From CBDFKK01 sp965248815 (lineage in GTDB: Bacteria; Pseudomonadota; Alphaproteobacteria; SMXP01): a stretch of DNA of 64,000 bases. The stretch covers positions 62,001 to 126,000 of the forward strand of contig CBDFKK010000005.1 in NCBI GenBank assembly GCA_965248815.1, in the 5' to 3' direction. Below, in pieces: positions 34,727 through 42,419 of this stretch; position 1 is the first letter of the stretch, and each line of letters begins with the position of its first letter. The notes under the pieces were generated by a model that saw only the letters and a list, made by a program, of their open reading frames with translations, was not told the origin of the DNA and made no database searches. A program made the position numbers and the translations under genes.

Positions 34727-35476
34727 CTACTCGCTTTCGCCAAAGGTCGTCAATTGAAAGCGAAGATTACGCACGCGATGCTGATGTTGAACGACAACGC
34801 GGTCAGCTCCAGTAATCCATGTGTCCCCGTTCTTGCCGATTTTGAGATGTCGCGTGTCAAAGCTCCCTGCCGGCACGGTGATCGTCTCGTCACCGACATA
34901 CTCTAAGGGCTCTTCCACCAGGACACAGGAAGCACTGCGACCTTGCGCGGCGGCCAGCACGCACATCGTGACGTTTTGAACGCCGCCGGCCTCGAAGTCG
35001 TAAGCACCCAGCATCCAGCCATAGGCCGAGTTGGGATAAAGTAATAAAACGAAATTGTCGGGGACTTGAATTGTGTCACTAAGCGTTTCGTTGGGCGCAT
35101 TCACGGTCATCGCAAGCTCGTTACCGTTCACAACGAAAAAACCGGATCCGAAAAACTGTCCACCCCGGTACAGATTGGAAAACCCGTCGAGCGGCCGGAA
35201 ATTCTGATCAACCCGCATGACCGTGCTGTTCTGAAACGTAATCGGCGTCACATAAGAGTAAGCCCTGAGCGTGCGTGTGCCGTCTCCCTGAACCGTCATA
35301 ATCCAGTCTTCGCTGCCGCACGCACTGCCCTCTTCGAGCGTCGTGCAGGCGTAACGACCGGTGATCGTCCGCTCAATCGGCGGTGGGGTAACCGTTTCGG
35401 CGACTTGAGACTGTGCGGGATACGCCGTCGCTATCTGAAATAATAAGACAGAGACGGCCGCCGAAATGTGGAACAT
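34727..35476 (-). CDS. Secreted protein, DUF3108-like
   Basis: 249 residues. A signal peptide is cut near PAQSQV. Two Cys pairs are present (YACTTLEEGSACGSE and CVLAAAQGRSASC), probably disulfides in the periplasm. The C-terminal part VPAGSFDTRHLKIGKNGDTWI resembles the DUF3108 pattern of exported proteins of unknown function. It starts nine bases after the stop of the broken SYLF gene, so they share a transcript. I cannot assign a reaction. Confidence 0.65.
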   Translation of the reverse strand: MFHISAAVSVLLFQIATAYPAQSQVAETVTPPPIERTITGRYACTTLEEGSACGSEDWIMTVQGDGTRTLRAYSYVTPITFQNSTVMRVDQNFRPLDGFSNLYRGGQFFGSGFFVVNGNELAMTVNAPNETLSDTIQVPDNFVLLLYPNSAYGWMLGAYDFEAGGVQNVTMCVLAAAQGRSASCVLVEEPLEYVGDETITVPAGSFDTRHLKIGKNGDTWITGADRVVVQHQHRVRNLRFQLTTFGESE

Positions 35477-35485
35477 CGACCGCAC

Positions 35486-36160
35486 CTAAGGAGACACTTG
35501 CGCAATCGTCTGGCGCAATCCCTCCGCGCCGGGATTACTGACAGAGCGCGTCACAAAGATGTCCGTGGGCCGAACCCCTCTGCCGTAATATGCTCTGTTC
35601 CGGTCATTGCGAATTTTGACGACGGCGCCTTCGACATTGATGCCGCCGTAAATTCCTTTTGTGCGAGAGAAAGCAATAATATCAGCCGTCTGCGCTTTGG
35701 CGCCTGCGCCTACTGGGCCAGCGGCCACACTAACATCGGCACCCAGCTTGAATTCCGATGACAGCAACGCGTCGATCCCGTTTTCCGTCATCACCATCAA
35801 GATAATCTCTGATACTTCACCGCCAATTTACAGCCCGAAAGTGACCGAGCCGATTGTATAAAACGCCGGATAGCTCCAATCGCCCAAACGATCGCCCCGC
35901 GCCAGGAGAACGCCGTGTCCGCCGGACCCACCAAAAATGAATCCCGCCTTGAGGCTGGTTGGTACGACCAAAATGCCTTTTGCGCCGCCAACATTATCCT
36001 TGAACCAGGTTAAGTCGGGATCGTTTGCAAAACGTTCGATTGACTGCGCGGCGTCAACGACAAGGTCCTGCGCCTTTTCGGCTTTGCCCGCAGAAACCGT
36101 GCCCGACAAACCCACTTGTGCCGCCACGACAAGCAACAAGCCGAACATCAGTTTTCTCAT
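35486..36160 (-). pseudogene. SYLF (Ysc84) lipid-binding gene broken by an in-frame TAA
   Basis: A signal peptide (MRKLMFGLLLVVAAQVGLSG) is followed by the Ysc84/SYLF core: VGGAKGILVVPTSLKAGFIF, YTIGSVTFGL, then TAA at 35830-35828. The same frame continues with IGGEVSEIILMVMTENGIDA, KLGADVSVAAGPVGAGA and the usual end. In homologues the stop position is Gln (FGLQIGGE), so one C-to-T change (CAA to TAA) explains the break. Without readthrough the product lacks about half the fold. SYLF proteins bind lipids and are often exported in proteobacteria. Confidence 0.85.
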
Positions 36161-36263
36161 TACACCTACTCCTGATCGCATCAAATTTGCCGTATTGTCT
36201 CAGGTCACCCGATCAAAGTCGAACGTCCGATCTCTAATTGCCGTCTGGAAGTCATCACGATCT

Positions 36264-36316
36264 GGCGACCCCGGCAGGACTCGAACCTGCAACCCTCTGC
36301 TTAGAAGGCTGACCGG
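36264..36316 (-). other. 3' fragment of a tRNA-Arg(TCT)-like gene, probable attachment site
   Basis: On the minus strand the sequence has a clear tRNA 3' half: anticodon loop CTTCTAA (anticodon TCT), variable region, T-arm GCAGG-TTCGAGT-CCTGC, acceptor strand CGGGGTC, discriminator G and CCA. The matching 5' acceptor (GACCCCG) is not present upstream, and the D-arm area is only distantly tRNA-like. Such 3' tRNA copies are left at one end of elements that integrate into tRNA genes. By polarity the element should lie to the right (higher coordinates), where phage-type genes begin at once. Confidence 0.7.
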
Positions 36317-36444
36317 TTCCGTTTTCTATCAATTGCTTAGCTGGAAAACGACCACAAAATCCCCACCAAGAATCAATGGGTTACGGGCAATTTGGCAACT
36401 GCCGGAACCAGCGATTCGTTCCCTCCCTTTAAGAGCACGGCGCC

Positions 36445-37179
36445 ATGACACTTGTGCTCTCGCTCTTCCCCGGAATTGGCCTTCTCGATCGAGCGTTCGA
36501 GGAAGAGGGTTTTTGTGTCGTGCGCGGTCCGGACCTTTTGTGGGGTGGTGACGTGAAAAACTTTCACCCGCCTTCAGAAATCTTTGACGGCGTAATCGGC
36601 GGCACACCCTGTCAGCGCTGGTCCTCGTTAGCCGGGGTCATCAAGGCCGCGCACGGGGAAGAGTCACTTGCAGAGGATCTAATACCCGAATTTGAGCGCT
36701 GCGTTGCAGAGGCTCAGCCGGACTGGTTCCTCATGGAGAACGTGCGCGGGGCGCCAATTCCACAGGTCGAGGGCTACCAGGTTGATCCAACACTCTTGAA
36801 CGCGCGCTGGCTGGGCGAAGTGCAAAATCGCCTTCATCGGTTGTCCTTTGGGTCTCAAGACGGTCGCAAGCTTTATTACGAAACCGTCGCCCTTGAGCCT
36901 ATGGAGTTCGAGCCTCGAGTTTGCACCAACAGCGGTGGCCGGCGGGCCAAACCGGTTCGTGATCCAAAGACCGGGCGTCTCCGAGGCAAGCAAGGCGATG
37001 CCGAGTGGCAAAGATTACGCGGCCGCTCGATCGAGCAACTTTGCGCGCTTCAGGGACTACCTCGAGACTTCTTTGCGGAAAGCCCATTCAAGAAACGCCA
37101 TCAAGCAAAAATGCTCGGCAACGGTGTGCCGCTTGCTATGGGCAGAGCAATCGCCAAAGCCGTAAAGGCGGCAATCTAA
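36445..37179 (+). CDS. DNA cytosine-5 methyltransferase, phage-type orphan
   Basis: Methylates C5 of cytosine in DNA; 244 residues, short for the family. SAM-binding motif I LSLFPGIGLLDRAFEEEG is at 5-22. The catalytic loop is GGTPCQRWS with Cys56, ENV at 98-100 is motif VI, NRLHRLSFGS fits motif VIII (usually QxRxR), and GNGVPLAMGRAIAKAV is motif X. The target-recognition region is brief. No restriction endonuclease is visible next to it, which fits a phage protecting its DNA or regulating genes. It overlaps the next start by one base (TAATG). Confidence 0.9.
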   Translation: MTLVLSLFPGIGLLDRAFEEEGFCVVRGPDLLWGGDVKNFHPPSEIFDGVIGGTPCQRWSSLAGVIKAAHGEESLAEDLIPEFERCVAEAQPDWFLMENVRGAPIPQVEGYQVDPTLLNARWLGEVQNRLHRLSFGSQDGRKLYYETVALEPMEFEPRVCTNSGGRRAKPVRDPKTGRLRGKQGDAEWQRLRGRSIEQLCALQGLPRDFFAESPFKKRHQAKMLGNGVPLAMGRAIAKAVKAAI

Positions 37180-37622
37180 TGCAAAGGCTCCCCCCAAACC
37201 TCCTGCAACATGTCTTGCACTCAGCCGTCATTGGAAAAACCGGTTCAGGCAAGACCTATGCGGCCAAGGGCTTGGTGGAGGGTCTTCTTGAAGCCGGTCA
37301 GCGCGTCTGCATCATCGATCCCACAGACGTTTGGTGGGGATTGAAAGCCAGCGCCGACGGTAAGCGCGAAGGCTATCCGATCGCGGTGTTCGGCGGCGAT
37401 CATGCTCAGCACCTTATGACCTGGCGCGTCGGGGGCCGTGAAATCCTCCGCCCAAAGAGCATTAGCTTCGCGGCGATGGATCAAACAGCCTTTGAATCCT
37501 TTTACGACGGAGCGGTTGCGATGATCCTTGAGAGGTTGCTGCCCAATACGGACCGCGCCGACCTCGAAACGCGGGTGCATGAAATCCTCGGCGGGCCGTC
37601 TGAACATGGAGAGGCGGCATGA
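37179..37622 (+). CDS. Short HerA/FtsK-like P-loop ATPase
   Basis: 147 residues from ATG 37179, which overlaps the methyltransferase stop. Walker A IGKTGSGKT is at 18-26 and the strand VCIIDPTDVWWGL at about 45-57, as in the N-terminal part of HerA-type ATPases of phages and plasmids. Full-length relatives run to 300 or more residues with Walker B and arginine-finger segments. Here, after IAVFGGDHA, the sequence departs and ends quickly, so it is a truncated or internally deleted form. It still overlaps the next gene by ATGA, so translation coupling is intact. Confidence 0.7.
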   Translation: MQRLPPNLLQHVLHSAVIGKTGSGKTYAAKGLVEGLLEAGQRVCIIDPTDVWWGLKASADGKREGYPIAVFGGDHAQHLMTWRVGGREILRPKSISFAAMDQTAFESFYDGAVAMILERLLPNTDRADLETRVHEILGGPSEHGEAA

Positions 37623-37906
37623 CCGTGCACTACTACCAAATTCATTTAGTAGATGAATTACCCCGCATCGGTACGGGGTTGCGGCTCGTGTTAGCCGAAG
37701 AAGGCCGGAAGTACGTGCACCTCGTAACACCGCAATTGGTGACGGGCCGTCTGCGGCTCAAAGAGTGGCAACGCATACCAAAACGCGAAATTGAATTGAG
37801 CTTGGCCACCCGAAAGCGGCTGCGTCAGATCATGCGCCATTGGCGCAAATACCGTGACCGCACCCGGCTGATTAAACGCGCGGAACAGGCGGTGACCGCT
37901 CAATGA
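37619..37906 (+). CDS. Small basic hypothetical protein
   Basis: 95 residues, no family I recognise. A beta-rich first half (VHYYQIHLVD, LRLVLAEEGRKYVHLVTP) is followed by a basic helical half (ATRKRLRQIMRHWRKYRDRT) that could bind nucleic acid. It overlaps both neighbours by 4 bp, so it is a genuine member of the phage-type operon. Confidence 0.7.
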   Translation: MTVHYYQIHLVDELPRIGTGLRLVLAEEGRKYVHLVTPQLVTGRLRLKEWQRIPKREIELSLATRKRLRQIMRHWRKYRDRTRLIKRAEQAVTAQ

Positions 37907-38049
37907 GGTTCTGGATTAATCACCCGGCGTGCACTGAGCCCGTCTCATTCAGGCGGTGGCTTGCCTTCAAGGTCGGTAGCTGGATGCAATCGGTCGGCAA
38001 CCGATTGGAATGGTGGGCGATCGACCCCGAAGACGAAATTCCGTTTTGA
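37903..38049 (+). CDS. Tiny hypothetical protein, 48 residues
   Basis: ATG 37903 overlaps the upstream stop (ATGA) and the frame stays open to TGA at 38047-38049. The protein is rich in Trp and ends acidic (MRFWINHPACTEPVSF, NRLEWWAIDPEDEIPF). The ATGA overlap and an 11-bp gap to the HNH gene support it as a real phage-type small gene. No function can be given. Confidence 0.55.
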   Translation: MRFWINHPACTEPVSFRRWLAFKVGSWMQSVGNRLEWWAIDPEDEIPF

Positions 38050-38059
38050 GGCAAGAGTG

Positions 38060-38410
38060 ATGCCGATCAAGCCTGAGAACCGCGACCGCTATCCGCCGGA
38101 CTGGCGGCAGATCAGCGCCCGCATCCGCTTCGAGCGTGCCGGCGCGCGGTGCGAGTGCATGGGAGAGTGCGGACATGTTCATCACGGAGGCCGCTGCGCA
38201 GCTCGCCGCGGCAAGCCCCACCCGGTCACCGCATCAATCGTCGTGCTGACGGTCGCTCACCTGGACCACACGCCGGAGAACTACGCCGGTGACAATCTGC
38301 GCGCCATGTGCCAGCGCTGCCACTTGGCCTATGACCGGGAACACCATGCGCGGACACGCGAGATGACGCGCCGCTGCGATCAGACGATGGACATGTTCGT
38401 CAATGACTGA
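38060..38410 (+). CDS. HNH-family nuclease-like protein
   Basis: 116 residues from ATG 38060. One CxC-type metal knuckle (RCECMGECG) lies in the first third. VAHLDHTPENYAGDNLRAMC and QRCHLAYDREHH form the HNH beta-beta-alpha fold, with Asn/His positions and the second Cys pair (CQRC). Such short HNH proteins sit near phage packaging genes and can nick DNA. A longer in-frame reading from 37961 overlaps the 48-residue gene and is less likely. Confidence 0.82.
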   Translation: MPIKPENRDRYPPDWRQISARIRFERAGARCECMGECGHVHHGGRCAARRGKPHPVTASIVVLTVAHLDHTPENYAGDNLRAMCQRCHLAYDREHHARTREMTRRCDQTMDMFVND

Positions 38411-38426
38411 AGCGCCGAAGGCCGCC

Positions 38427-38675
38427 CTACAGCAGCTTGACCAGGGCGACGATGATTACCGCCTGTCCTGCCAAGGCACCAAACATCCACTTGAGAATGT
38501 CGGCCTTAAGCTCAGCAATTTCGGTTCTGAGCACAGCAATGTCCGCCCTGGTGGCAACGGTGTCGCGCAAAGCGATATCAAGCGCGTCGGCCTGTGCCCG
38601 CGCCTGATCTTCAGGGACGCCGCTCCTGGTCAGCGCATCCACGAAGGCCAGCTTGTCGAAGGTCACTACGCTCAT
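38427..38675 (-). CDS. DUF1640-like coiled-coil membrane-anchored protein
   Basis: 82 residues on the opposite strand to the phage-type operon. MSVVTFDKLAFVDALTRSGV and DALDIALRDTVATRADIAVL lead into a coiled coil, then one C-terminal hydrophobic span (WMFGALAGQAVIIVALVKLL). This matches the layout of DUF1640/CCDC90-type small proteins that are frequent on alphaproteobacterial prophages. Function unknown. It converges on the HNH gene. Confidence 0.78.
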   Translation of the reverse strand: MSVVTFDKLAFVDALTRSGVPEDQARAQADALDIALRDTVATRADIAVLRTEIAELKADILKWMFGALAGQAVIIVALVKLL

Positions 38676-38713
38676 GCCCCGACCATGAAGCCCTTGACGC
38701 GGCGAGTCAATTC

Positions 38714-39019
38714 ATGACCGACGCCTGCCCCTGGTGTTCCAAGCCGTTCGAGCCCTTCAAACGCGGCGGGCACACCAAGAAGTTCTGTTCGGCGCGCTGC
38801 AAAAATGCTTTCGAAACCGCAGCCCGGAGGTACGCCTACGCCATGGTCAAATACGGACTGCTGTCCGTAGACGAACTAAGGCGCGTTTCCGCGTCGCGCG
38901 CGACACGCACAGCGCGGTTCCGGCCCTCGCAGGTAGGGCGGAGTGCCATGAGCACCCGCCTCGACATCACACGCGCTCAGGCGAAAGCGATTGCTGCGGC
39001 CGCTCGGCGTCGTGTCTGA
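38714..39019 (+). CDS. Zinc-ribbon hypothetical protein
   Basis: 101 residues from ATG 38714. The N-terminal zinc knuckle has CPWC (residues 5-8) and CSARC, followed by KNAFETAARRYAYAMVKYG. The C-terminal 40 residues are basic and look unrelated, so the end may have been altered by the nearby IS. It stops 12 bp before the IS3 element begins. A possible DNA-binding phage protein. Confidence 0.65.
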   Translation: MTDACPWCSKPFEPFKRGGHTKKFCSARCKNAFETAARRYAYAMVKYGLLSVDELRRVSASRATRTARFRPSQVGRSAMSTRLDITRAQAKAIAAAARRRV

Positions 39020-39099
39020 CATCAGCGCCTGTGGGACAGATGGAGTTGATTGTGTAACGGAGGATTTCTGGCTCATCGTCGTGACCGAAGGGAACGCAG

Positions 39100-39474
39100 A
39101 TGAGCCAGAAATCCATGAGTTTGAAGGACGGCGCCGAGACGGCGGTACGGGACATCCGGCGCAAGACGCGCAAGCAATATTCAGCTGAAGAGAAGATCCG
39201 GATTGTGCTCTCGGGCCTGCGCGGCGAGGACAGCATCGCCGAGCTGTGCCGTCGGGAAGGGATCGCCGAGAGCCTCTACTACAGCTGGTCGAAGGAGTTC
39301 CTGGAAGCCGGCAAGAAGCGGCTTTCGGGGGATACCGCCCGCCAGGCGTCCTCGGGCGAGGTCAAGGACCTGCGCCGCGAGAGGCATGACCTCAAGGAAG
39401 CGCTTGCCGAACAGGTGCTGGAGAACCGGCTGCTTAAAAAAAGCATGATCGGGGATGGGGGAGACGGCGCATGA
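39100..39474 (+). CDS. IS3-type transposase OrfA
   Basis: 124 residues with the Tnp_IS3 helix-turn-helix: KQYSAEEKIRIVLSGLRGED and ELCRREGIAESLYYSWSKEF. A coiled-coil end (RRERHDLKEALAEQVLENRL) follows. It overlaps orfB by 4 bp (ATGA), allowing coupled translation or a frameshift product. Confidence 0.92.
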   Translation: MSQKSMSLKDGAETAVRDIRRKTRKQYSAEEKIRIVLSGLRGEDSIAELCRREGIAESLYYSWSKEFLEAGKKRLSGDTARQASSGEVKDLRRERHDLKEALAEQVLENRLLKKSMIGDGGDGA

Positions 39475-40451
39475 GATACCCCGCATCGGAGAAGCTCGAG
39501 ATCATCCGCCTAGTCGAGCGATCCCATCTCCCGGTGCTGCGGACGCTGGACAAGCTCGGCATCCCGGCAACGACGTTTTACCGATGGTACGACCGGTATT
39601 TGCGTGGTGGCGTACAAGCATTGGAAGACCGGTCTCCCAAGCCAAAACGCGTGTGGAACCGCATCCCCGATGATATTCGAGAGCGGATCGTCGATATGGC
39701 TCTTCAGGAACCGGAACTGAGCCCGCGCGAGTTGGCAGTGCGGTTCACTGATACGCAAAGCTATTTTGTATCCGAAGCTTCAGTGTATCGCCTGCTCAAA
39801 GCTCTTGATCTGATTACCAGCCCGGCCTTCGTGGTCATCAAGGCTGCCAATGAGTTCCGCGACAAGACCACGGCGCCAAATCAAATGTGGCAGACCGACT
39901 TCACCTACCTCAAGGTCATCGGCTGGGGCTGGTTTTATCTCTCTACGATTCTTGATGACTTCTCGCGCTACATCATTGCGTGGAAGCTGTGCACCACGAT
40001 GAGAGCTGAAGACGTCACTGATACGTTGGAAATGGCTCTGGAGGCATCGGGTTGCGATCAGGCAAATGTCGCACACAAGCCGCGTCTGCTATCTGACAAT
40101 GGTTCAAGTTATATTGCCGGCGATCTTGCTGACTGGATGGATGATCAAGGCATGAGGCATGTTCGCGGCGCGCCGTATCATCCGCAAACGCAGGGCAAAA
40201 TCGAACGCTGGCATCAAACGCTCAAGAACCGCATCTTGCTGGAAAACTATTATCTGCCCGGTGACCTAGAAGCGCAGATCGATGAGTTCGTGGGTCACTA
40301 CAATCACCAGCGCTATCACGAGAGTCTGCAAAACCTCACGCCCGCAGATGTTTACTTTGGGCGCGGCCAAACCATTCTATTGCAAAGAGAAAGGATCAAG
40401 CGAAAAACGATCGAGCATCGGCGCTTGCAACACAGCAAAGCCGCTGCTTAA
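39471..40451 (+). CDS. IS3-type transposase OrfB (DDE integrase core)
   Basis: 326 residues. The N-terminal HTH (EIIRLVERSHLPVLRTLDKL) is followed by the rve core with Asp in QMWQTDFTYLKV, Asp in LLSDNGSSYIAG and Glu in GKIERWHQTLKNR. The tail HYNHQRYHESLQNLTPADVY is typical. It catalyses transposition with OrfA. The gene is intact. Confidence 0.94.
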   Translation: MRYPASEKLEIIRLVERSHLPVLRTLDKLGIPATTFYRWYDRYLRGGVQALEDRSPKPKRVWNRIPDDIRERIVDMALQEPELSPRELAVRFTDTQSYFVSEASVYRLLKALDLITSPAFVVIKAANEFRDKTTAPNQMWQTDFTYLKVIGWGWFYLSTILDDFSRYIIAWKLCTTMRAEDVTDTLEMALEASGCDQANVAHKPRLLSDNGSSYIAGDLADWMDDQGMRHVRGAPYHPQTQGKIERWHQTLKNRILLENYYLPGDLEAQIDEFVGHYNHQRYHESLQNLTPADVYFGRGQTILLQRERIKRKTIEHRRLQHSKAAA

Positions 40452-40605
40452 ACTGATACAACAGATGAGCCATATACTCCGCTAGCTCAAACCGAAATCT
40501 GTTCCAATTTATCTGATGACGGACACCCATAGGGGGTGAGACGGTCCGCTAATGAGACCAAAGGCGCGTGCTTACTCCCATCAAGGCCACGGCCCGTGAG
40601 CCGAT

Positions 40606-40921
40606 CTAACAGACCGGATACATATCGGCGACTTCCGAAATCCTGTTCAATCTCACTTGCGATACGCAGCTGGCCCAGCGCCTGACATACCTCTCAAGCC
40701 GGGTTGCATGCTCAACGAACCCTCTGGTCCGTGTCCTTGGCAACCGTCAGCTCCTTGGGCGTGAACCGATAACCAAGAAAGTCGAAGCCTTTTTCTATTC
40801 TGCCGATGAAGGTCTTGTCAGGGTGTTTTTCCAGACGCAATGACCCAAGCACTTCATTGACGGCCTTTACGGCACGGCGCAGTCTCCAGCGCGTCGGTGC
40901 AATCTTTGTTGTATTGAACAA
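40606..40921 (-). pseudogene. Remnant of a group II intron-type reverse transcriptase, frameshifted
   Basis: The frame 40921-40712 encodes the thumb-region block TRWRLRRAVKAVNEVLGSLR and HPDKTFIGRIEKGFDFLGYR, well known from retron and group II intron reverse transcriptases. It closes early, but the next frame continues with FVEHATRLERYVRRWASCV down to a stop at 40608-40606, so a frameshift split the end. The catalytic YADD part is gone. This is a decayed mobile gene. Confidence 0.8.
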
Positions 40922-40936
40922 TGCAATCTAAGAGGT

Positions 40937-41177
40937 GTCATCCCGCGGCTTGACCGCGGGAACCATTGGCGTCTTCATGTCGTGCCGACGATAGGAGTTC
41001 GCAAGTGTTCTCTCATCATCCTGGATTCCGGATCGTAAGGCTCGCTTACCAAAGACCTTGGAGTCTTTGGGCTCACCTAACGTCCGGAATGACGCGGAAG
41101 GATAACGAGAGCCTGAGAAAACTGTCGGCGTCATTCCGGACAAGGTCGAGCGCAGTGAGACCGCGATCCGGAATCCA
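40937..41177. repeat. Mosaic of palindromic intergenic repeats
   Basis: Three nested inverted repeats are visible. TCCCGCGG-CTTGA-CCGCGGGA lies at 40941-40961. TGGATTCCGGATCG at 41022-41035 pairs with its complement at 41164-41177. GTCCGGAATGACGC at 41082-41095 pairs with 41128-41141. The motifs resemble the palindromic units scattered between genes of many alphaproteobacteria. The large gap 40507-41447 otherwise holds only the reverse transcriptase remnant. Confidence 0.8.
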
Positions 41178-41447
41178 TGGGCATGTCGGCAAGGCACTGG
41201 AAGATTGACTTGATCGAAACGGTTAATCCCGAGTGGAACGATTTGGCCGACGAACTTGATTGAGCGGCTGATGGATCCCTGTGTGTAGCGAATGTGGTTT
41301 AGTTGGAGTGGGCGGGAGACCGTTGGATCCCAGGTTCTCTTTTGAGAAACCGAACCGCGGCCTGGTTCCCGCCCCGTTTTGATCACCCAACCTGAACAGT
41401 TGCACGGGGCTGTTTACATCAGACCCCGCATCACAGGGATAGGCACC

Positions 41448-42380
41448 ATGACTATACATCCTTTGACGATCGGGATCGATATCTCAAAACATACGCTTGA
41501 TATTTTTGTTTCTGAGAGCCGTCAGCATCTTCGGATTGACAATACACACGATGCGATTGCCGATTGGTTGAGCCGGTTGAAACGCACATCTAGCTTGGTG
41601 GTGTTCGAAGCCACTGGCGTTTATGACAAGGCACTTGCGGCCGGTCTTCGGCACTCAGGCTTCGCTTTTACTTGCGTGAACCCGTCACGGGCCCGGGCCT
41701 TTGCCAAAGCGGCCGGATATCTTGCTAAGACGGATCGCGTTGACGCGCAGATGTTGGCGGTGATGGGACAGTCCTTGTCTTTGTCTCAATCTAGCGCTGA
41801 TGATCCCGACAGAGAGCGCCTGCGCACTCTGACCAAACGCAGGGATCAGCTGGTCGATATGCGTGCCCAAGAAAAGATCCGGCGTTCGGAATCGATCATC
41901 CCTGAACAGCTCCAATCCTTAGACGATCACATTGTCTGGCTGAGTGGCGAGATCAAAAGCCTTGAGAGAGACATCAAGTCACTCATGCAAACAGCTGCTC
42001 AACTTGGGCAAGAGGCGACTTTGTTACGCTCGGTTCCAGGCATTGGCCCCGTTGCCGCCATGACACTTTTAGCCTTGATGCCGGAACTTGGACACATCAA
42101 ACGCCGTGCTATTGCCGCTTTAGCAGGTCTGGCACCAATCAATCGGGACAGCGGCACCATGAGAGGACAACGGCGTATCTATGGGGGACGACCAAGGGTG
42201 CGACGGGCCCTCTATATGGCCGCCCTATCAGCAGCGAGATCTCATCCACGATTCAAAGCTTTCTACGACAAACTCACCGCAGCGGGAAAGCCAGCTAAGG
42301 TAGCCCTCACCGCGCTCGCTCGAAAAATCCTGATCATCGCAAACGCTATCCTCAAAACTAGGCAACCATTCAAGGCATAA
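41448..42380 (+). CDS. IS110-family transposase (DEDD type)
   Basis: 310 residues from ATG 41448. The N-terminal DEDD domain starts LTIGIDISKHTLDIFVSESR, with VVFEATGVYDKALAAGLRHS and AKTDRVDAQMLAVMGQ carrying acidic residues. The C-terminal Transposase_20 part includes SVPGIGPVAAMTLLALMPEL and AALAGLAPINRDSG with the serine. IS110 elements lack inverted repeats and often use a bridge RNA from a non-coding end; element ends cannot be set here. It sits at the right edge of the mobile region, next to aspS. Confidence 0.93.
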   Translation: MTIHPLTIGIDISKHTLDIFVSESRQHLRIDNTHDAIADWLSRLKRTSSLVVFEATGVYDKALAAGLRHSGFAFTCVNPSRARAFAKAAGYLAKTDRVDAQMLAVMGQSLSLSQSSADDPDRERLRTLTKRRDQLVDMRAQEKIRRSESIIPEQLQSLDDHIVWLSGEIKSLERDIKSLMQTAAQLGQEATLLRSVPGIGPVAAMTLLALMPELGHIKRRAIAALAGLAPINRDSGTMRGQRRIYGGRPRVRRALYMAALSAARSHPRFKAFYDKLTAAGKPAKVALTALARKILIIANAILKTRQPFKA

Positions 42381-42419
42381 ACACAGTTGCCGCGATCAAG
42401 TCGCGCAATGACACTGGTA

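Larger units (their letters stand above)
39032..40506 (+). mobile_element. IS3-family insertion sequence, about 1475 bp
   Basis: Contains intact orfA and orfB. Near the left end TGGGACAG (39032-39039) matches TGGAACAG read inward from 40506. A sub-terminal block with GGAG and TGGCTCATC is shared by both ends. I see no clear target duplication, so ends are approximate. Its sequence differs from the IS at 24.8 kb. Confidence 0.75.

Noticed and set aside
36264..36350. A complete tRNA-Arg(TCT) gene
   Set aside because: The 3' half is convincing, but no 5' acceptor strand pairs with it and the D-arm region is poor, so it is listed as a fragment.
36329..36607. Minus-strand open frame over the start of the methyltransferase
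   Set aside because: Antisense to a gene with clear motifs; no ribosome site or recognisable domain.
37005..37178. Longer N-terminus of the HerA-like ATPase
   Set aside because: It overlaps the methyltransferase in another frame; ATG 37179 makes the expected TAATG junction.
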